This document shows positions 56,586-64,000 of a stretch of 64,000 nt of DNA, piece by piece (position 1 is the stretch's first letter; every line of letters starts with the position of its first letter). The stretch is from contig NZ_CP006018.1 in the NCBI RefSeq assembly GCF_000706765.1, positions 868,001-932,000 of the forward strand, written 5' to 3'. This stretch comes from Bifidobacterium [indicum] DSM 20214 = LMG 11587 (GTDB lineage: Bacteria; Actinomycetota; Actinomycetes; Actinomycetales; Bifidobacteriaceae). Both the position numbers and the translations under genes were made by a program. The notes under the pieces are model-generated. The model was not told where the DNA came from and did not search any database. It worked only from the letters and a program-made list of their open reading frames with translations.

Positions 56586-57363
56586 GATGCCCCGACGACG
56601 GTGAACCGAGCGCTTGGACGATATGGTCACTTTCAGATCCGACCTTCCACGAAGCATGTGCCTGATGGCCGCACCTATCTGTTCATCGCTCATCGGCAGA
56701 TGGGCCTTGCTGCGCTTGACCGCCCCGGGGATGACGATGTCGAATCTGACCGAGAGCAACCTGAGGGCCACAATCAGAGCAACGACGAAGAGTTCCAGCA
56801 GCATCTCAACCTCAGTGGTGTAGAACCCTCGTTCCCGGCACCGCACAACCACCAGCGTCAGGAAGCAGCCTATCAATGATGGCATGGCGTACCAGTGCTT
56901 GTCCTGAATGACCGCCGGTATCTGGTTGAGGAGGACATCCCGCAGAAGACCACCGGCCAGAGCTGTGGCCATCCCCAGGAACATGGCCGTCATCCCGCCG
57001 CTTCCCAGACCAAGGGCCTTGGCCGTGCCGTTGACCGCGAAGGCCCCCAAGGCCATGGCGTCGGTGACAAGGAGGAGCCACTTCATCCGGTCTATCTCGG
57101 GATGGGCCACGGCCACGACCAGGCCGGAGAGGATGGTTGCCAGCACGGCTCCCTTGTCCGTGATGCCAACCGGCGGCACCTGCCCCAGCATTACATCACG
57201 GACGATTCCTCCCCCGAGGGCCGTGATCCAGGAAACCAGAAGGATGGATATGATATCGAACTGCTTGCGTACAGCGGCCAGAACCACCGGCAAGCCCGCA
57301 GCTGAAGATACCCAGATACTCGATGGCCAGGAAGATCAGATTGCCCTCCAAGACGGTCTTCAT
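56559..57363 (-). pseudogene. TRIC/UPF0126 cation-channel family gene, single-base frameshift
   Basis: Trimeric intracellular cation-channel (UPF0126) family of seven-helix proteins. The N-terminal helix MKTVLEGNLIFLAIEYLGIFSCGLAG is read in one frame from the ATG at 57363, but the rest of the protein, beginning VVLAAVRKQFDIISILLVSWITALGGGIVRDVMLG, is in another frame and continues to the stop at 56559. One extra base within 57281-57290 (GGTGGTTCT region) explains both: without it the frames join as GLAGGLAAVRK. Downstream it carries GMATALAGGLLRDVLLNQIP and the rest of the fold. The open reading from a TTG at 57293 lacks the first helix and SD. Sequencing error, decay or programmed frameshifting are all possible. 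Confidence 0.72.
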
Positions 57364-57470
57364 GCCCCTGCCTTTCAAACGGGCCAGGTTGAACCGGCCC
57401 CGGTCTGTATTCGGTCCAAGCCTAACGGAGGTCTGTCCGCCACATGCCGGTTGCAGAAACTGAAACCATA

Positions 57471-57511
57471 TAAAAACGGCGGACCGTATTCTCGAAGAAT
57501 ACCGGTCCGCC
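57471..57511 (-). terminator. Intrinsic terminator of ilvE
   Basis: On the minus strand GGCGGACC-GGTATTC (57511-57497) pairs with GAATACGGTCCGCC (57491-57478), with one bulged base and a TTCGA-type loop, then GTTTTTA. It begins 19 bp after the ilvE stop. Confidence 0.88.
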
Positions 57512-57530
57512 GTCCGCTCTCAAATCAGTC

Positions 57531-58658
57531 TCAGCAGACTTTCCACATCCAGTTGTGCGGGTCCTCTTTTTCACCCAGCTGAATGCCCAGGAGCTCGTTG
57601 CGCAGATCCATGGTGACCTGGCCTGAGCCACCGTCGGAGACCTGGACGTCGAACTCCTCCGACTTGAAGCGACCGATGGGTGTGATGATGGCTGCGGTTC
57701 CGCAGGCGAAGACCTCCGTGACCTCACCCGACCTGATGTCCTCGAGAAGGTCCTGGAGACGGATCATGGTCTCCACTACGTCGCGTCCCTGGTCATTGGC
57801 CAGCTGGATCAGGGAGTTCCTGGTCACTCCCGGGAGGATGGTTCCCGTCAGGCTGGGGGTCTCCAGATGTCCATCCTTGTGAACTGCGAACATGTTCATG
57901 CCCCCCAGTTCCTCCAGGAAGGTCTTGCTCGCCGCATCGACGAAGCAGACCTGTTCGCACCCCTCGGCCTTGCCTCGCTGCTCTCCCAGGAGGGAGGCGG
58001 CGTAGTTACCGCCGCACTTGGCGAAACCGGTGCCTCCGGGGCCTGTGCGGAACCACTTGTCCTCAACCCAGATGCTGACCGGTTTGACTCCACCTGCGAA
58101 ATAAGGGCCGGATGGCGAGGCGATGACACAGTAATCAACCTCATGCGGGGCCCTCACACCCAGGAAGGGCTCCGAGGCGAACATGAAGGGACGCATATAC
58201 AGGGTGTACTCGCGACGCGTTGGGACCCAACCGGCATCCTGTCGGACCAGGGCCGCCACCGAGCCAAGGAAGTCCTCTTTGCTCAGGGGCGGGAGGGCCA
58301 GACGCTTGGCGGAATTATGGAATCGCTCCGCATTGGCATCAGGACGGAAGAGCCAGATGGAGCCGTCCTCGTGATGATAGGCCTTCAGCCCCTCGAACAC
58401 TTCCTGGGCATAGTGCAGCACAGAGGCTCCCGGATTCAGGGCCAGCGGACCATAAGGTTCGATTCTGCGATCGCCCCATCCTTCATCCTGGGTCCACCTC
58501 ATGTGGGCCATATTGTCGGAAAAGAGCTGCCCGAAAGCCGGCTTGTCGATCAGCCCGGCTCGCTCTTCGTCGCTGGCCGGATGGTCGTTGGGCACAACCC
58601 GGAAGGAACTCGCCATGCTCTCCAGTGCTGCCGATTCATGATGTGATTGATCTGCCAT
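57531..58658 (-). CDS. ilvE: Branched-chain amino acid aminotransferase
   Basis: PLP enzyme for the last step of Leu, Ile and Val synthesis. The catalytic lysine is in GTGFAKCGGNYAASLLGEQ, and RIEPYGPLALNPGASVLHYAQEVFEGLKAYHHEDGSIWLFRPDANAERF and LPGVTRNSLIQLA are class IV signatures. The length is about 375 residues. The exact start is uncertain: ATG 58658, the GTG at 58667 or the ATG at 58616 (GGAGAGC just upstream) are all in frame. It ends in a strong terminator and lies 207 bp after the L25 gene. Confidence 0.95.
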   Translation of the reverse strand: MADQSHHESAALESMASSFRVVPNDHPASDEERAGLIDKPAFGQLFSDNMAHMRWTQDEGWGDRRIEPYGPLALNPGASVLHYAQEVFEGLKAYHHEDGSIWLFRPDANAERFHNSAKRLALPPLSKEDFLGSVAALVRQDAGWVPTRREYTLYMRPFMFASEPFLGVRAPHEVDYCVIASPSGPYFAGGVKPVSIWVEDKWFRTGPGGTGFAKCGGNYAASLLGEQRGKAEGCEQVCFVDAASKTFLEELGGMNMFAVHKDGHLETPSLTGTILPGVTRNSLIQLANDQGRDVVETMIRLQDLLEDIRSGEVTEVFACGTAAIITPIGRFKSEEFDVQVSDGGSGQVTMDLRNELLGIQLGEKEDPHNWMWKVC

Positions 58659-58800
58659 TCTTGCCACTTCTTCTCACTGCTGGTTGGGTTGTTGGGCGCT
58701 GCGCTTATGACGGCGGCCGTTAAGGGAACTATGACATAGACACCAGGATGCGGAGTTTCATGTTTCACATTCTGACCGAGGCCATCCGCATGGTGTCCGG

Positions 58801-58844
58801 ATAAGCAAAGGGGCCGGAAAGGCTACACACGCCAATCCGGCCCC
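58801..58844 (-). terminator. Terminator of the ribosomal L25 gene
   Basis: On the minus strand GGGGCCGGA (58844-58836) pairs with TCCGGCCCC (58818-58810), with an inner GGC/GCC pair, then TTTGCTTAT. It starts 21 bp after the stop codon of the L25 gene. The rest of the gap to ilvE (58659-58800) shows no clear promoter. Confidence 0.85.
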
Positions 58845-58865
58845 GGAAGTAAGGCTACCGGTGAA

Positions 58866-59492
58866 TCACTCGGCGGACTCCTCCGAAGAGGCCGCACCTT
58901 CGGCCCCACCCTCGGCAGAGGCGGCACCGGCTTCAGGAGCAGCGGCCTCTTCCTTCGGGATCTCGACAGAGACGATGGAATCCTCGAGATCGTCGATGAT
59001 CAGTTCGGAACCTTCGGGCAGCTTGATGTCCTTGGCCAGGACCTTGTCGCCGTCGGACAGGCCTTCGACGCTGATATCGATGCGCTCGGGCAGGTTGGAG
59101 ACATCGGCGCGGACCTGAAGGTTCTGGGTGTCGATGAAGGCAACGGCGGCACCCTTGGTCTCACCATTGATGAAGACGGGAACCTCAACGGTGACCTTCT
59201 CGCCCGCACGGACCTCGTAGAAGTCGACATGCTCCACCTGGCGCTTGACCGGGTTGCGCTGCACGTCCTTGACGACGGCCATCTTGGTCTTGCCATCGAA
59301 CTCGATGCTGAACAGTGCGTTGGCACGACGCAGAGCCAGGGTGGTCTCACGCATAGGAAGCTTGATGTAATCAGGCTGGGCACCACCGGCGTAGATGGTG
59401 GCCGGAATCTCCTGGGCCACGCGCATACGGCGGGCTGCGCCCTTGCCGAACTGGTCGCGGACTTCTCCCGTGAGCTGGATGGTATTCGCCAT
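58866..59492 (-). CDS. rplY: 50S ribosomal protein L25/general stress protein Ctc
   Basis: Binds 5S rRNA. The N-terminal L25 domain (residues 1-95: MANTIQLTGEVRDQFGKGAARRMR, PATIYAGGAQP) and the TL5/Ctc C-terminal beta domain (GEKVTVEVPVFINGETKGAA, EGLSDGDKVLAKDIKLPEGSELI) are present, followed by a Glu/Ala-rich tail of about 35 residues. The ATG at 59492 has AAGGAGG just upstream, and the frame upstream of it is not conserved, so the protein is 208 residues. It diverges from the acyl-CoA ligase gene. Confidence 0.95.
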   Translation of the reverse strand: MANTIQLTGEVRDQFGKGAARRMRVAQEIPATIYAGGAQPDYIKLPMRETTLALRRANALFSIEFDGKTKMAVVKDVQRNPVKRQVEHVDFYEVRAGEKVTVEVPVFINGETKGAAVAFIDTQNLQVRADVSNLPERIDISVEGLSDGDKVLAKDIKLPEGSELIIDDLEDSIVSVEIPKEEAAAPEAGAASAEGGAEGAASSEESAE

Positions 59493-59716
59493 GTTGTTTC
59501 CTCCTTGGTTGGTAAAGGATCGGCCTGTGTCGATCCTGGCGCATCGCCGCGTCGGATTCCAGGGCCATCCCGTAAGGAGGTCGATGACAATCACGCCGAG
59601 TCGATCACGGAGACGGAAGGCCTCCCTCGCCAAAGCAACCCGACAAATATACCACTTCCTCTGCCAGTTGCCAAGGTGGACAATAGACCGGGAATTTCCA
59701 AGACCACGGGTATCCT

Positions 59717-59734
59717 TGACATAACTGATTGTCA
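59717..59734. repeat. Inverted repeat just upstream of the acyl-CoA ligase SD
   Basis: TGACA-N8-TGTCA (59717-59721 and 59730-59734) stands directly before AAGGAG and 13 bp before the GTG start. The position fits a repressor site overlapping the start of transcription or translation of the ligase gene. No regulator is identified. Confidence 0.4.
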
Positions 59735-59746
59735 TAAGGAGTCAAT

Positions 59747-61765
59747 GTGTCGATATTAACATCGGTCAAGTCTTACGTGACGCACTATGTGGGCCATGAG
59801 GATGACCCGAAGGGGAACCCGAACACGGCTAACACTGCAGGGACTGGCCGCATGACCGACCAGGACAATACAGGACTACCCACCAAGCACTTCTGGTCTG
59901 CGGACTATGCCACCACCACCTTCATGGACCAGGGTCTGATGACGGCCCGGACCGATGGCATGGACCCGGTACCCGACACCATGACCGTGTACGACATCTA
60001 CGCGGATCGTGCACGCCGCACCCCGGACAAGCCCGTGCTTCACTTCGTCGAAAACGGCGCCTGGACCTATAGGACCGGACGGGAGGTCCTGAACGATATC
60101 CGCAAGACCGCCAAGGGCTTCCTGCATTACGGCATCAAGAAGGGCGATGCCGTGGCTTTCATGTGCCGCACCAGCTACGAGTGGGACATCATCGATGCAG
60201 CGGTCCTTTCCATAGGCGGGGTCATCGCCACCATCTACGACACGGATTCCGCAGAGCAGATCCGGTTCATCGTCAACAACTCCGATGCACGACTTCTGGT
60301 CGTCCAGACGGCCGATATGAAAGCCAAGGCCGATGGAGCGGAAAAGGACTGCCCCACCCTCGAGCGCATCTCCTGCCTTGAATCCGGCCTCCTTCAGGAG
60401 CTCCAGGCCTATGGGGAATCAATCAGCGATGCCGAGTTGGACCAGCGGATCAACTCAATCAGAAAGAGCGACCTCTGCTCCATCGTCTACACATCCGGGT
60501 CGACGGCTGCGCCCAAGGGTGTGGAGATGACCCATGAGCACTACTGCCAGCTCGCCAGGAACCTGAACGCTTTCATCCCCAATCTGACGTACGATCCGGA
60601 GGGGTCCATCCTCCTCTTCCTCCCCCAGGCCCATACCTTCGCCCGAGCCATCAGCTACGGGGTGATCTATGGCGAAATGCAGGTCTACATTTCCTCTGGC
60701 CTGGCGACCCTCCTCCCCGACCTCCAGGAATCAAAACCAACGGTCATCATCGGCGTACCCCGCGTTTTCGAAAAGGTCTACAATGCCGCTTCCCAAAAGG
60801 CGGGCCACGGCATCAAGGGCAAGATCTTCTCCGGAGCGGCCGAGGCGGCACGCAAGTACATGACCGACATCTCCGTCCAGGGATGGCCCACCAAACGTGA
60901 TGCCATGCGCAGGGCCATGTACGACCCAATTGTCTACAACTCACTCAGGCAGGTCCTTGGCGGCAAGACAAAATGGATTGTTTCCGGCGGCGCCCCCCTG
61001 GACCCCCAGCTCCTCGGCTTCTTCCGCGGTGCCAATGTGCCGGTCTATGAGGGGTATGGCCTTACCGAGACCACGGCCCCCTGTGCATTCAGCCCCTTGG
61101 GCACCCCTTACCATAAGGGTTCCGTCGGCATTCCTTTCCCCGGATTCACCATTCGCATCGCCCAGGACGGCGAGGTGCAGATCAAGGGAACCTGCGTCTT
61201 CCATCGCTATCACAAGAACGATTCCGCCACTGAGGATGCCTTCACTCCCGACGGATGGTATGCAACCGGCGACCTTGGGAGGATTTCACGCGACGGTTTC
61301 CTCTCCCTTACCGGAAGGAAGAAGGACCTTATCATCACTGCCGGCGGGAAGAATGTTTCCCCCAGGCCCATCGAAGAGGCCATCGAACGATCTGAAATTG
61401 TCTCCCAGGCTCTGATACTCGGCGACAAGCGGCCCTTCATCTCCGCCCTGGTGACCCTGAACGAGGAAGCACTGCGTCCCTGGCTGGCCTCCAAGGGGCT
61501 CGACCAGAACATGTCCACGCAGGAAGCCGCGGAGAATGCCGTGGTCAAGGCGGAGGTCCAAAAGTACGTCGACAAGGCCAATGAGGGTGTTTCCCGGGCG
61601 GAGTCGGTTCGCAAGTTCATCATTCTCCCCGAGGAATTCACCCAGGAGAATGGGTTGATGACCCCCTCCATGAAGGTGATTCGACCCAAGGTCATCAAGC
61701 GGTACGCCGACCTGCTCAATACGAGGATGTACGTTTCCAAGAAGACGAAAGCCACCCGCCGGTAA
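59747..61765 (+). CDS. Long-chain fatty acid-CoA ligase (AMP-forming)
   Basis: Activates fatty acids to acyl-CoA via an acyl-AMP. The adenylate-forming motifs are YTSGSTAAPKGVE (P-loop), GYGLTETTAPCAFSP, and YATGDLGRISRDGFLSLTGRKKDLIITAGGKNVSP with the C-terminal domain hinge and catalytic lysine region. The 672 residues match the FadD15/long-chain group of actinobacteria, with about 50 extra N-terminal residues. The GTG start at 59747 has AAGGAG 5 nt upstream. Bifidobacteria lack beta-oxidation, so it most likely feeds exogenous fatty acids into phospholipids. Confidence 0.93.
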   Translation: MSILTSVKSYVTHYVGHEDDPKGNPNTANTAGTGRMTDQDNTGLPTKHFWSADYATTTFMDQGLMTARTDGMDPVPDTMTVYDIYADRARRTPDKPVLHFVENGAWTYRTGREVLNDIRKTAKGFLHYGIKKGDAVAFMCRTSYEWDIIDAAVLSIGGVIATIYDTDSAEQIRFIVNNSDARLLVVQTADMKAKADGAEKDCPTLERISCLESGLLQELQAYGESISDAELDQRINSIRKSDLCSIVYTSGSTAAPKGVEMTHEHYCQLARNLNAFIPNLTYDPEGSILLFLPQAHTFARAISYGVIYGEMQVYISSGLATLLPDLQESKPTVIIGVPRVFEKVYNAASQKAGHGIKGKIFSGAAEAARKYMTDISVQGWPTKRDAMRRAMYDPIVYNSLRQVLGGKTKWIVSGGAPLDPQLLGFFRGANVPVYEGYGLTETTAPCAFSPLGTPYHKGSVGIPFPGFTIRIAQDGEVQIKGTCVFHRYHKNDSATEDAFTPDGWYATGDLGRISRDGFLSLTGRKKDLIITAGGKNVSPRPIEEAIERSEIVSQALILGDKRPFISALVTLNEEALRPWLASKGLDQNMSTQEAAENAVVKAEVQKYVDKANEGVSRAESVRKFIILPEEFTQENGLMTPSMKVIRPKVIKRYADLLNTRMYVSKKTKATRR

Positions 61766-61785
61766 ACAGAGTTCCACCGGACAGA

Positions 61786-61828
61786 CAGGCGGCCGTCAAT
61801 CGGGTTCATACCGACTGACGGCCGCCTG
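61786..61828. terminator. Bidirectional terminator between the acyl-CoA ligase and era
   Basis: CAGGCGGCCGTCA (61786-61798) and its exact inverse (61816-61828), extended by an inner TCGG/CCGA pair, form a long hairpin 20 bp after the ligase stop. The right arm is followed by CTTTAG, a short U-rich tail for the plus strand. The convergent era gene ends 73 bp beyond. Confidence 0.85.
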
Positions 61829-61901
61829 CTTTAGTATCACCGCACCTCGTTCAATCCGCATCGGACAACCCCTCCGACCGCAGAAAGAAACCGGGTTCGA
61901 A

Positions 61902-62942
61902 TCAGAAGCCGAGCTTTTGCAGCAGCTTCGGATCCCCCTGCCAGTTCTTGGCCACCTTGACATGCAGATCGAGCGTTGCCTTCTGACCAAGGGTTCGGTT
62001 CACTGCAGTCCGCAGCTTCTTCTTGACCCTCACCAGATGCTCGGCTCGATGACCGATGATGATGGGCTTCTGGGAATCACGCTCAACATAGATGGAAACG
62101 TGCACCTGTGCCTTCTGCCCATCCTCGGGCGGCTCAATCGAATCGACGGTCACCGCCAGCGAATGGGGCAGCTCATCATCCAGCTCCTCCAGGAAGGCCC
62201 CACGAACCAGCTCTGCGATAAGATCCTCGGGCCGCTCCTCGGTCAGCTGATCCTCCGGATACATCTGAGGCCCTACAGGCATGGCATCGATAAGGACCTG
62301 CTTGACCTCCTGGACGTTGTCCTCGGTCAGGGCGCTGACCGGGACGATCTGGTCGAAATCAGCAAAGGCCGATATCTCGATGAGCTTGGACACCAACGAG
62401 TCCCTGTCCAATCGGTCTATTTTGGTCACCACTGCGATCAGGGGCTTACGCCACTGCCACTTCCCGTCCTTGTCCTTGCGGGCAAAGTCCGACCTGAGCC
62501 TGCTCAGAATCCTCTTGTCACCCGGACCGATGACCTGGTCACCAGGCAGAAGGAAGGCGATGGCATCGACATCCGAAAGGGATGCGTCCACCACATCGTT
62601 CAGCCTCTGCCCAAGAAGGGTTCGGGGCCGGTGGATGCCGGGGGTATCAACGAGAACCAGCTGGGCATGAGGATCGGTCACAATGCCTCGGATGGCCTTA
62701 CGGGTGGTTTCCGGGCGTGACGATGCGATGGCGATGGGTCTGCCCACCAGGGCATTCATCAAAGTCGACTTACCCACATTGGGTCTGCCCACTACGGCCA
62801 CGAAGCCCGAGCGATAAGGCTGGTCCGCAACGGCCTCGTCGGCCTCCCCGATATTGGAGGTTCCCGGATTGTTCCCGGGGACGGTCACCTCGATGTTCTT
62901 TTCCTTCATCAGTTCCTGTTCCTTGTCGTCAGTTCTGCTCAT
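61902..62942 (-). CDS. era: GTPase Era
   Basis: GTPase that binds the 3' end of 16S rRNA and assists 30S assembly. G1 GRPNVGKST, G3 VDTPGIHRP and G4 TKIDRLDR are clear, followed by the KH domain (IIGHRAEHLVRVKKKLRTAVN, VAKNWQGDPKLLQKLGF at the end). About 45 polar residues precede the G domain. The start is uncertain: ATG 62942 (346 residues, overlapping the upstream gene by 14 bp) or ATG 62909 (335 residues, AGGAAC nearer). The frame itself continues to 62996 without an SD. The CorC-Era order is conserved in Gram-positives. Confidence 0.94.
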   Translation of the reverse strand: MSRTDDKEQELMKEKNIEVTVPGNNPGTSNIGEADEAVADQPYRSGFVAVVGRPNVGKSTLMNALVGRPIAIASSRPETTRKAIRGIVTDPHAQLVLVDTPGIHRPRTLLGQRLNDVVDASLSDVDAIAFLLPGDQVIGPGDKRILSRLRSDFARKDKDGKWQWRKPLIAVVTKIDRLDRDSLVSKLIEISAFADFDQIVPVSALTEDNVQEVKQVLIDAMPVGPQMYPEDQLTEERPEDLIAELVRGAFLEELDDELPHSLAVTVDSIEPPEDGQKAQVHVSIYVERDSQKPIIIGHRAEHLVRVKKKLRTAVNRTLGQKATLDLHVKVAKNWQGDPKLLQKLGF

Positions 62943-64000
62943 TGCCGGCAACTTCCTGGCCCATCGGTTCCTCTTCCAGGGTGATGTCCGAATCATCAGC
63001 TGGTTCCACGATGATGGCCGCTATCTTCTTCCGCCGTCCGGTTGCGTCCGCTGCCGTCAGTCTGATCCCCCTGGTCACCGCAGAGGACCCTTCAACGGGT
63101 ACCGAGCCGAGCAGTTTGGTCAGGAGTCCGTAGACCGTGTCCACATCGTCCTCGTCAATATCTATCTCGAAGAGTTCTTCAAGGTCAGCAATGGATGTAC
63201 GCGCAGGCAGACTCCAGGTATGCGGCCCCACCTGCTTGGGCTGATCGTGCTGGACCCTGTCGTGCTCATCCTCCAGCTCACCGACGATCTGCTCGATGGC
63301 ATCCTCGATGGTGACAAGCCCCGCGATGCCACCGTACTCGTCAACCACCACGGCCAGGTGGTGTCTGGATTTCTGCATGTAGTGGAAGAGGTCATCCACG
63401 GGCTTGGACTCTGGAACCAGTACCGGCTCACGCACGAAGGACTCGATGGATCCCTCATCCTTCCGTCGTCCCAGTGATATGGCTCTGACCACATCCTTCA
63501 GGTAGACCACGCCAATCAGGTCATCCATGTCCTCCCCGATGACCGGTATCCTGGAGAATCCCGAACGGGAGAAGAGCTTCAAAGCCGCTTCAGGACTAGT
63601 GTCCTTCCCCATGCAGATCATATCCGTTCTGGGAACCATGATCTCACGTGTCAGGGTGGTGGAAAGGGTGAGGACGTTCTTGAGCATCTCCGATATTTCA
63701 GGATCGAAGGCCCCGGCCTCAACCAGCTGGTCGACCATGGCCCGGCCCTGCTCGATCTGAATCTTCTCCAACTCCTCGTCATCCGAGAGGTCACTCCGTC
63801 TGGAACCCATGGATACGGAACCGTTCATGCGCCTCTTCTTAAAAGGCGCCAGTCGAACAGCGATGGAAATGATGCGAACGTACCTGAGCAGGATTTCCAG
63901 CGGCTGCTTGGCTCCATTCCTCCGAGGACCAATAGTGACCGAAATCATGGCCACCAGAACAGCTGCCACGAGGCCGCAGACAACCTGCTCCCAGACCGGG
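62929..64000 (-). CDS. CNNM/CorC (HlyC) family CBS-domain transport protein, N-terminus beyond the window
   Basis: Family of DUF21-CBS-CorC_HlyC proteins linked to Mg/Co transport or efflux. Visible in order: the end of the DUF21 membrane domain (last segment near CGLVAAVLVAMISVTIGPRR), the acidic linker, VLTLSTTLTREIMVPRTDM, two CBS repeats (FSRIPVIGEDMDDLIGVVYLKDVV and HHLAVVVDEYGGIAGLVTIEDAIEQIVGEL), and the C-terminal CorC_HlyC domain. The frame stays open to the window edge, and the GTG at 63969 would leave DUF21 headless, so the start lies outside. It overlaps era. Confidence 0.88.
   Translation of the reverse strand, partial: PVWEQVVCGLVAAVLVAMISVTIGPRRNGAKQPLEILLRYVRIISIAVRLAPFKKRRMNGSVSMGSRRSDLSDDEELEKIQIEQGRAMVDQLVEAGAFDPEISEMLKNVLTLSTTLTREIMVPRTDMICMGKDTSPEAALKLFSRSGFSRIPVIGEDMDDLIGVVYLKDVVRAISLGRRKDEGSIESFVREPVLVPESKPVDDLFHYMQKSRHHLAVVVDEYGGIAGLVTIEDAIEQIVGELEDEHDRVQHDQPKQVGPHTWSLPARTSIADLEELFEIDIDEDDVDTVYGLLTKLLGSVPVEGSSAVTRGIRLTAADATGRRKKIAAIIVEPADDSDITLEEEPMGQEVAGNEQN

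Noticed and set aside
1-64000. CRISPR array, prophage, insertion sequence or defence island
   Set aside because: No direct-repeat array, transposase, integrase, or restriction or toxin-antitoxin gene was found; the gene content is core metabolism and transport.

Overview
The window is chromosomal DNA from a high-GC Gram-positive bacterium, most probably a member of the Bifidobacteriaceae (Bifidobacterium or a close relative). The evidence is the uvrA-uvrC-aroE-rapZ-whiA-pgk gene chain, a complete pyrB-pyrI-pyrC-pyrF-pyrK-pyrD-pyrE operon with a class 1B (PyrK-dependent) dihydroorotate dehydrogenase, an actinobacterial-type TrmI, GlnE and WhiA, GC-rich third codon positions and frequent GTG/TTG starts. 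I see no insertion sequence, prophage, CRISPR array, tRNA or rRNA. It reads as core chromosome with one sugar-uptake locus. About three quarters of the genes lie on the minus strand.

Layout. 1-9995 (minus): 5' part of pgk, then whiA, rapZ, aroE, uvrC and uvrA, with a textbook actinobacterial LexA/SOS box ahead of uvrA, then a 3-methyladenine glycosylase. 10155-17827: a TspO-like membrane protein with a long charged tail, an ABC-F ATPase preceded by a perfect hairpin, an MgtC-family protein (minus), the bifunctional NAD(P)HX repair enzyme, a phosphoglycerate mutase and a probably leaderless LysR regulator. 17953-28727 (minus): a membrane-anchored DsbA-like protein, the seven-gene pyrimidine operon and glnE. 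28794-35877: a small membrane protein, a ChvE/MmsA/MmsB-type monosaccharide ABC importer (minus), and, divergently, a ROK repressor with an orphan single-domain sugar-type ATPase and a small membrane protein. 35939-41094 (minus): metF, metE, a SixA-like phosphatase and trmI. 41094-46361 (minus): an asymmetric heterodimeric ABC exporter, a lone ABC ATPase and a small membrane protein. 46449-56119 (minus): gltD-gltB (glutamate synthase), hemW and lepA. 56263-64000: rpsT (plus), a frameshifted TRIC/UPF0126 channel gene, ilvE and the L25 gene (minus), a long-chain acyl-CoA ligase (plus), era and the start-less part of a CorC/HlyC-family protein (minus).

How the genes fit together. Nitrogen and amino-acid metabolism (gltBD, glnE, ilvE, metE/metF, aroE), de novo UMP synthesis, lower glycolysis (pgk, gpm) and DNA repair (uvrA, uvrC, tag) make up the core. 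The sugar locus has the classic layout of a regulated importer: binding protein-ATPase-permease facing a ROK regulator across a shared promoter region that contains a palindrome. Several minus-strand groups are tightly coupled, by 1-13 nt overlaps in pyrBI/CFKDE, aroE-rapZ and the exporter-trmI chain, and by 1-nt gaps in gltB-gltD and lepA-hemW.

No stretch longer than about 260 bases lacks a gene. The larger gaps (13773-13973, 33170-33427, 52600-52824, 58659-58865, 59493-59746) hold promoters, terminators or inverted repeats, described below where I can support them. I did not find a convincing new defence or mobile system. The strongest oddities are the broken TRIC gene, the orphan ATPase beside the ROK regulator, the hairpin ahead of the ABC-F gene, the competing leader structures before pyrB, and the absence of yvcK between rapZ and whiA.
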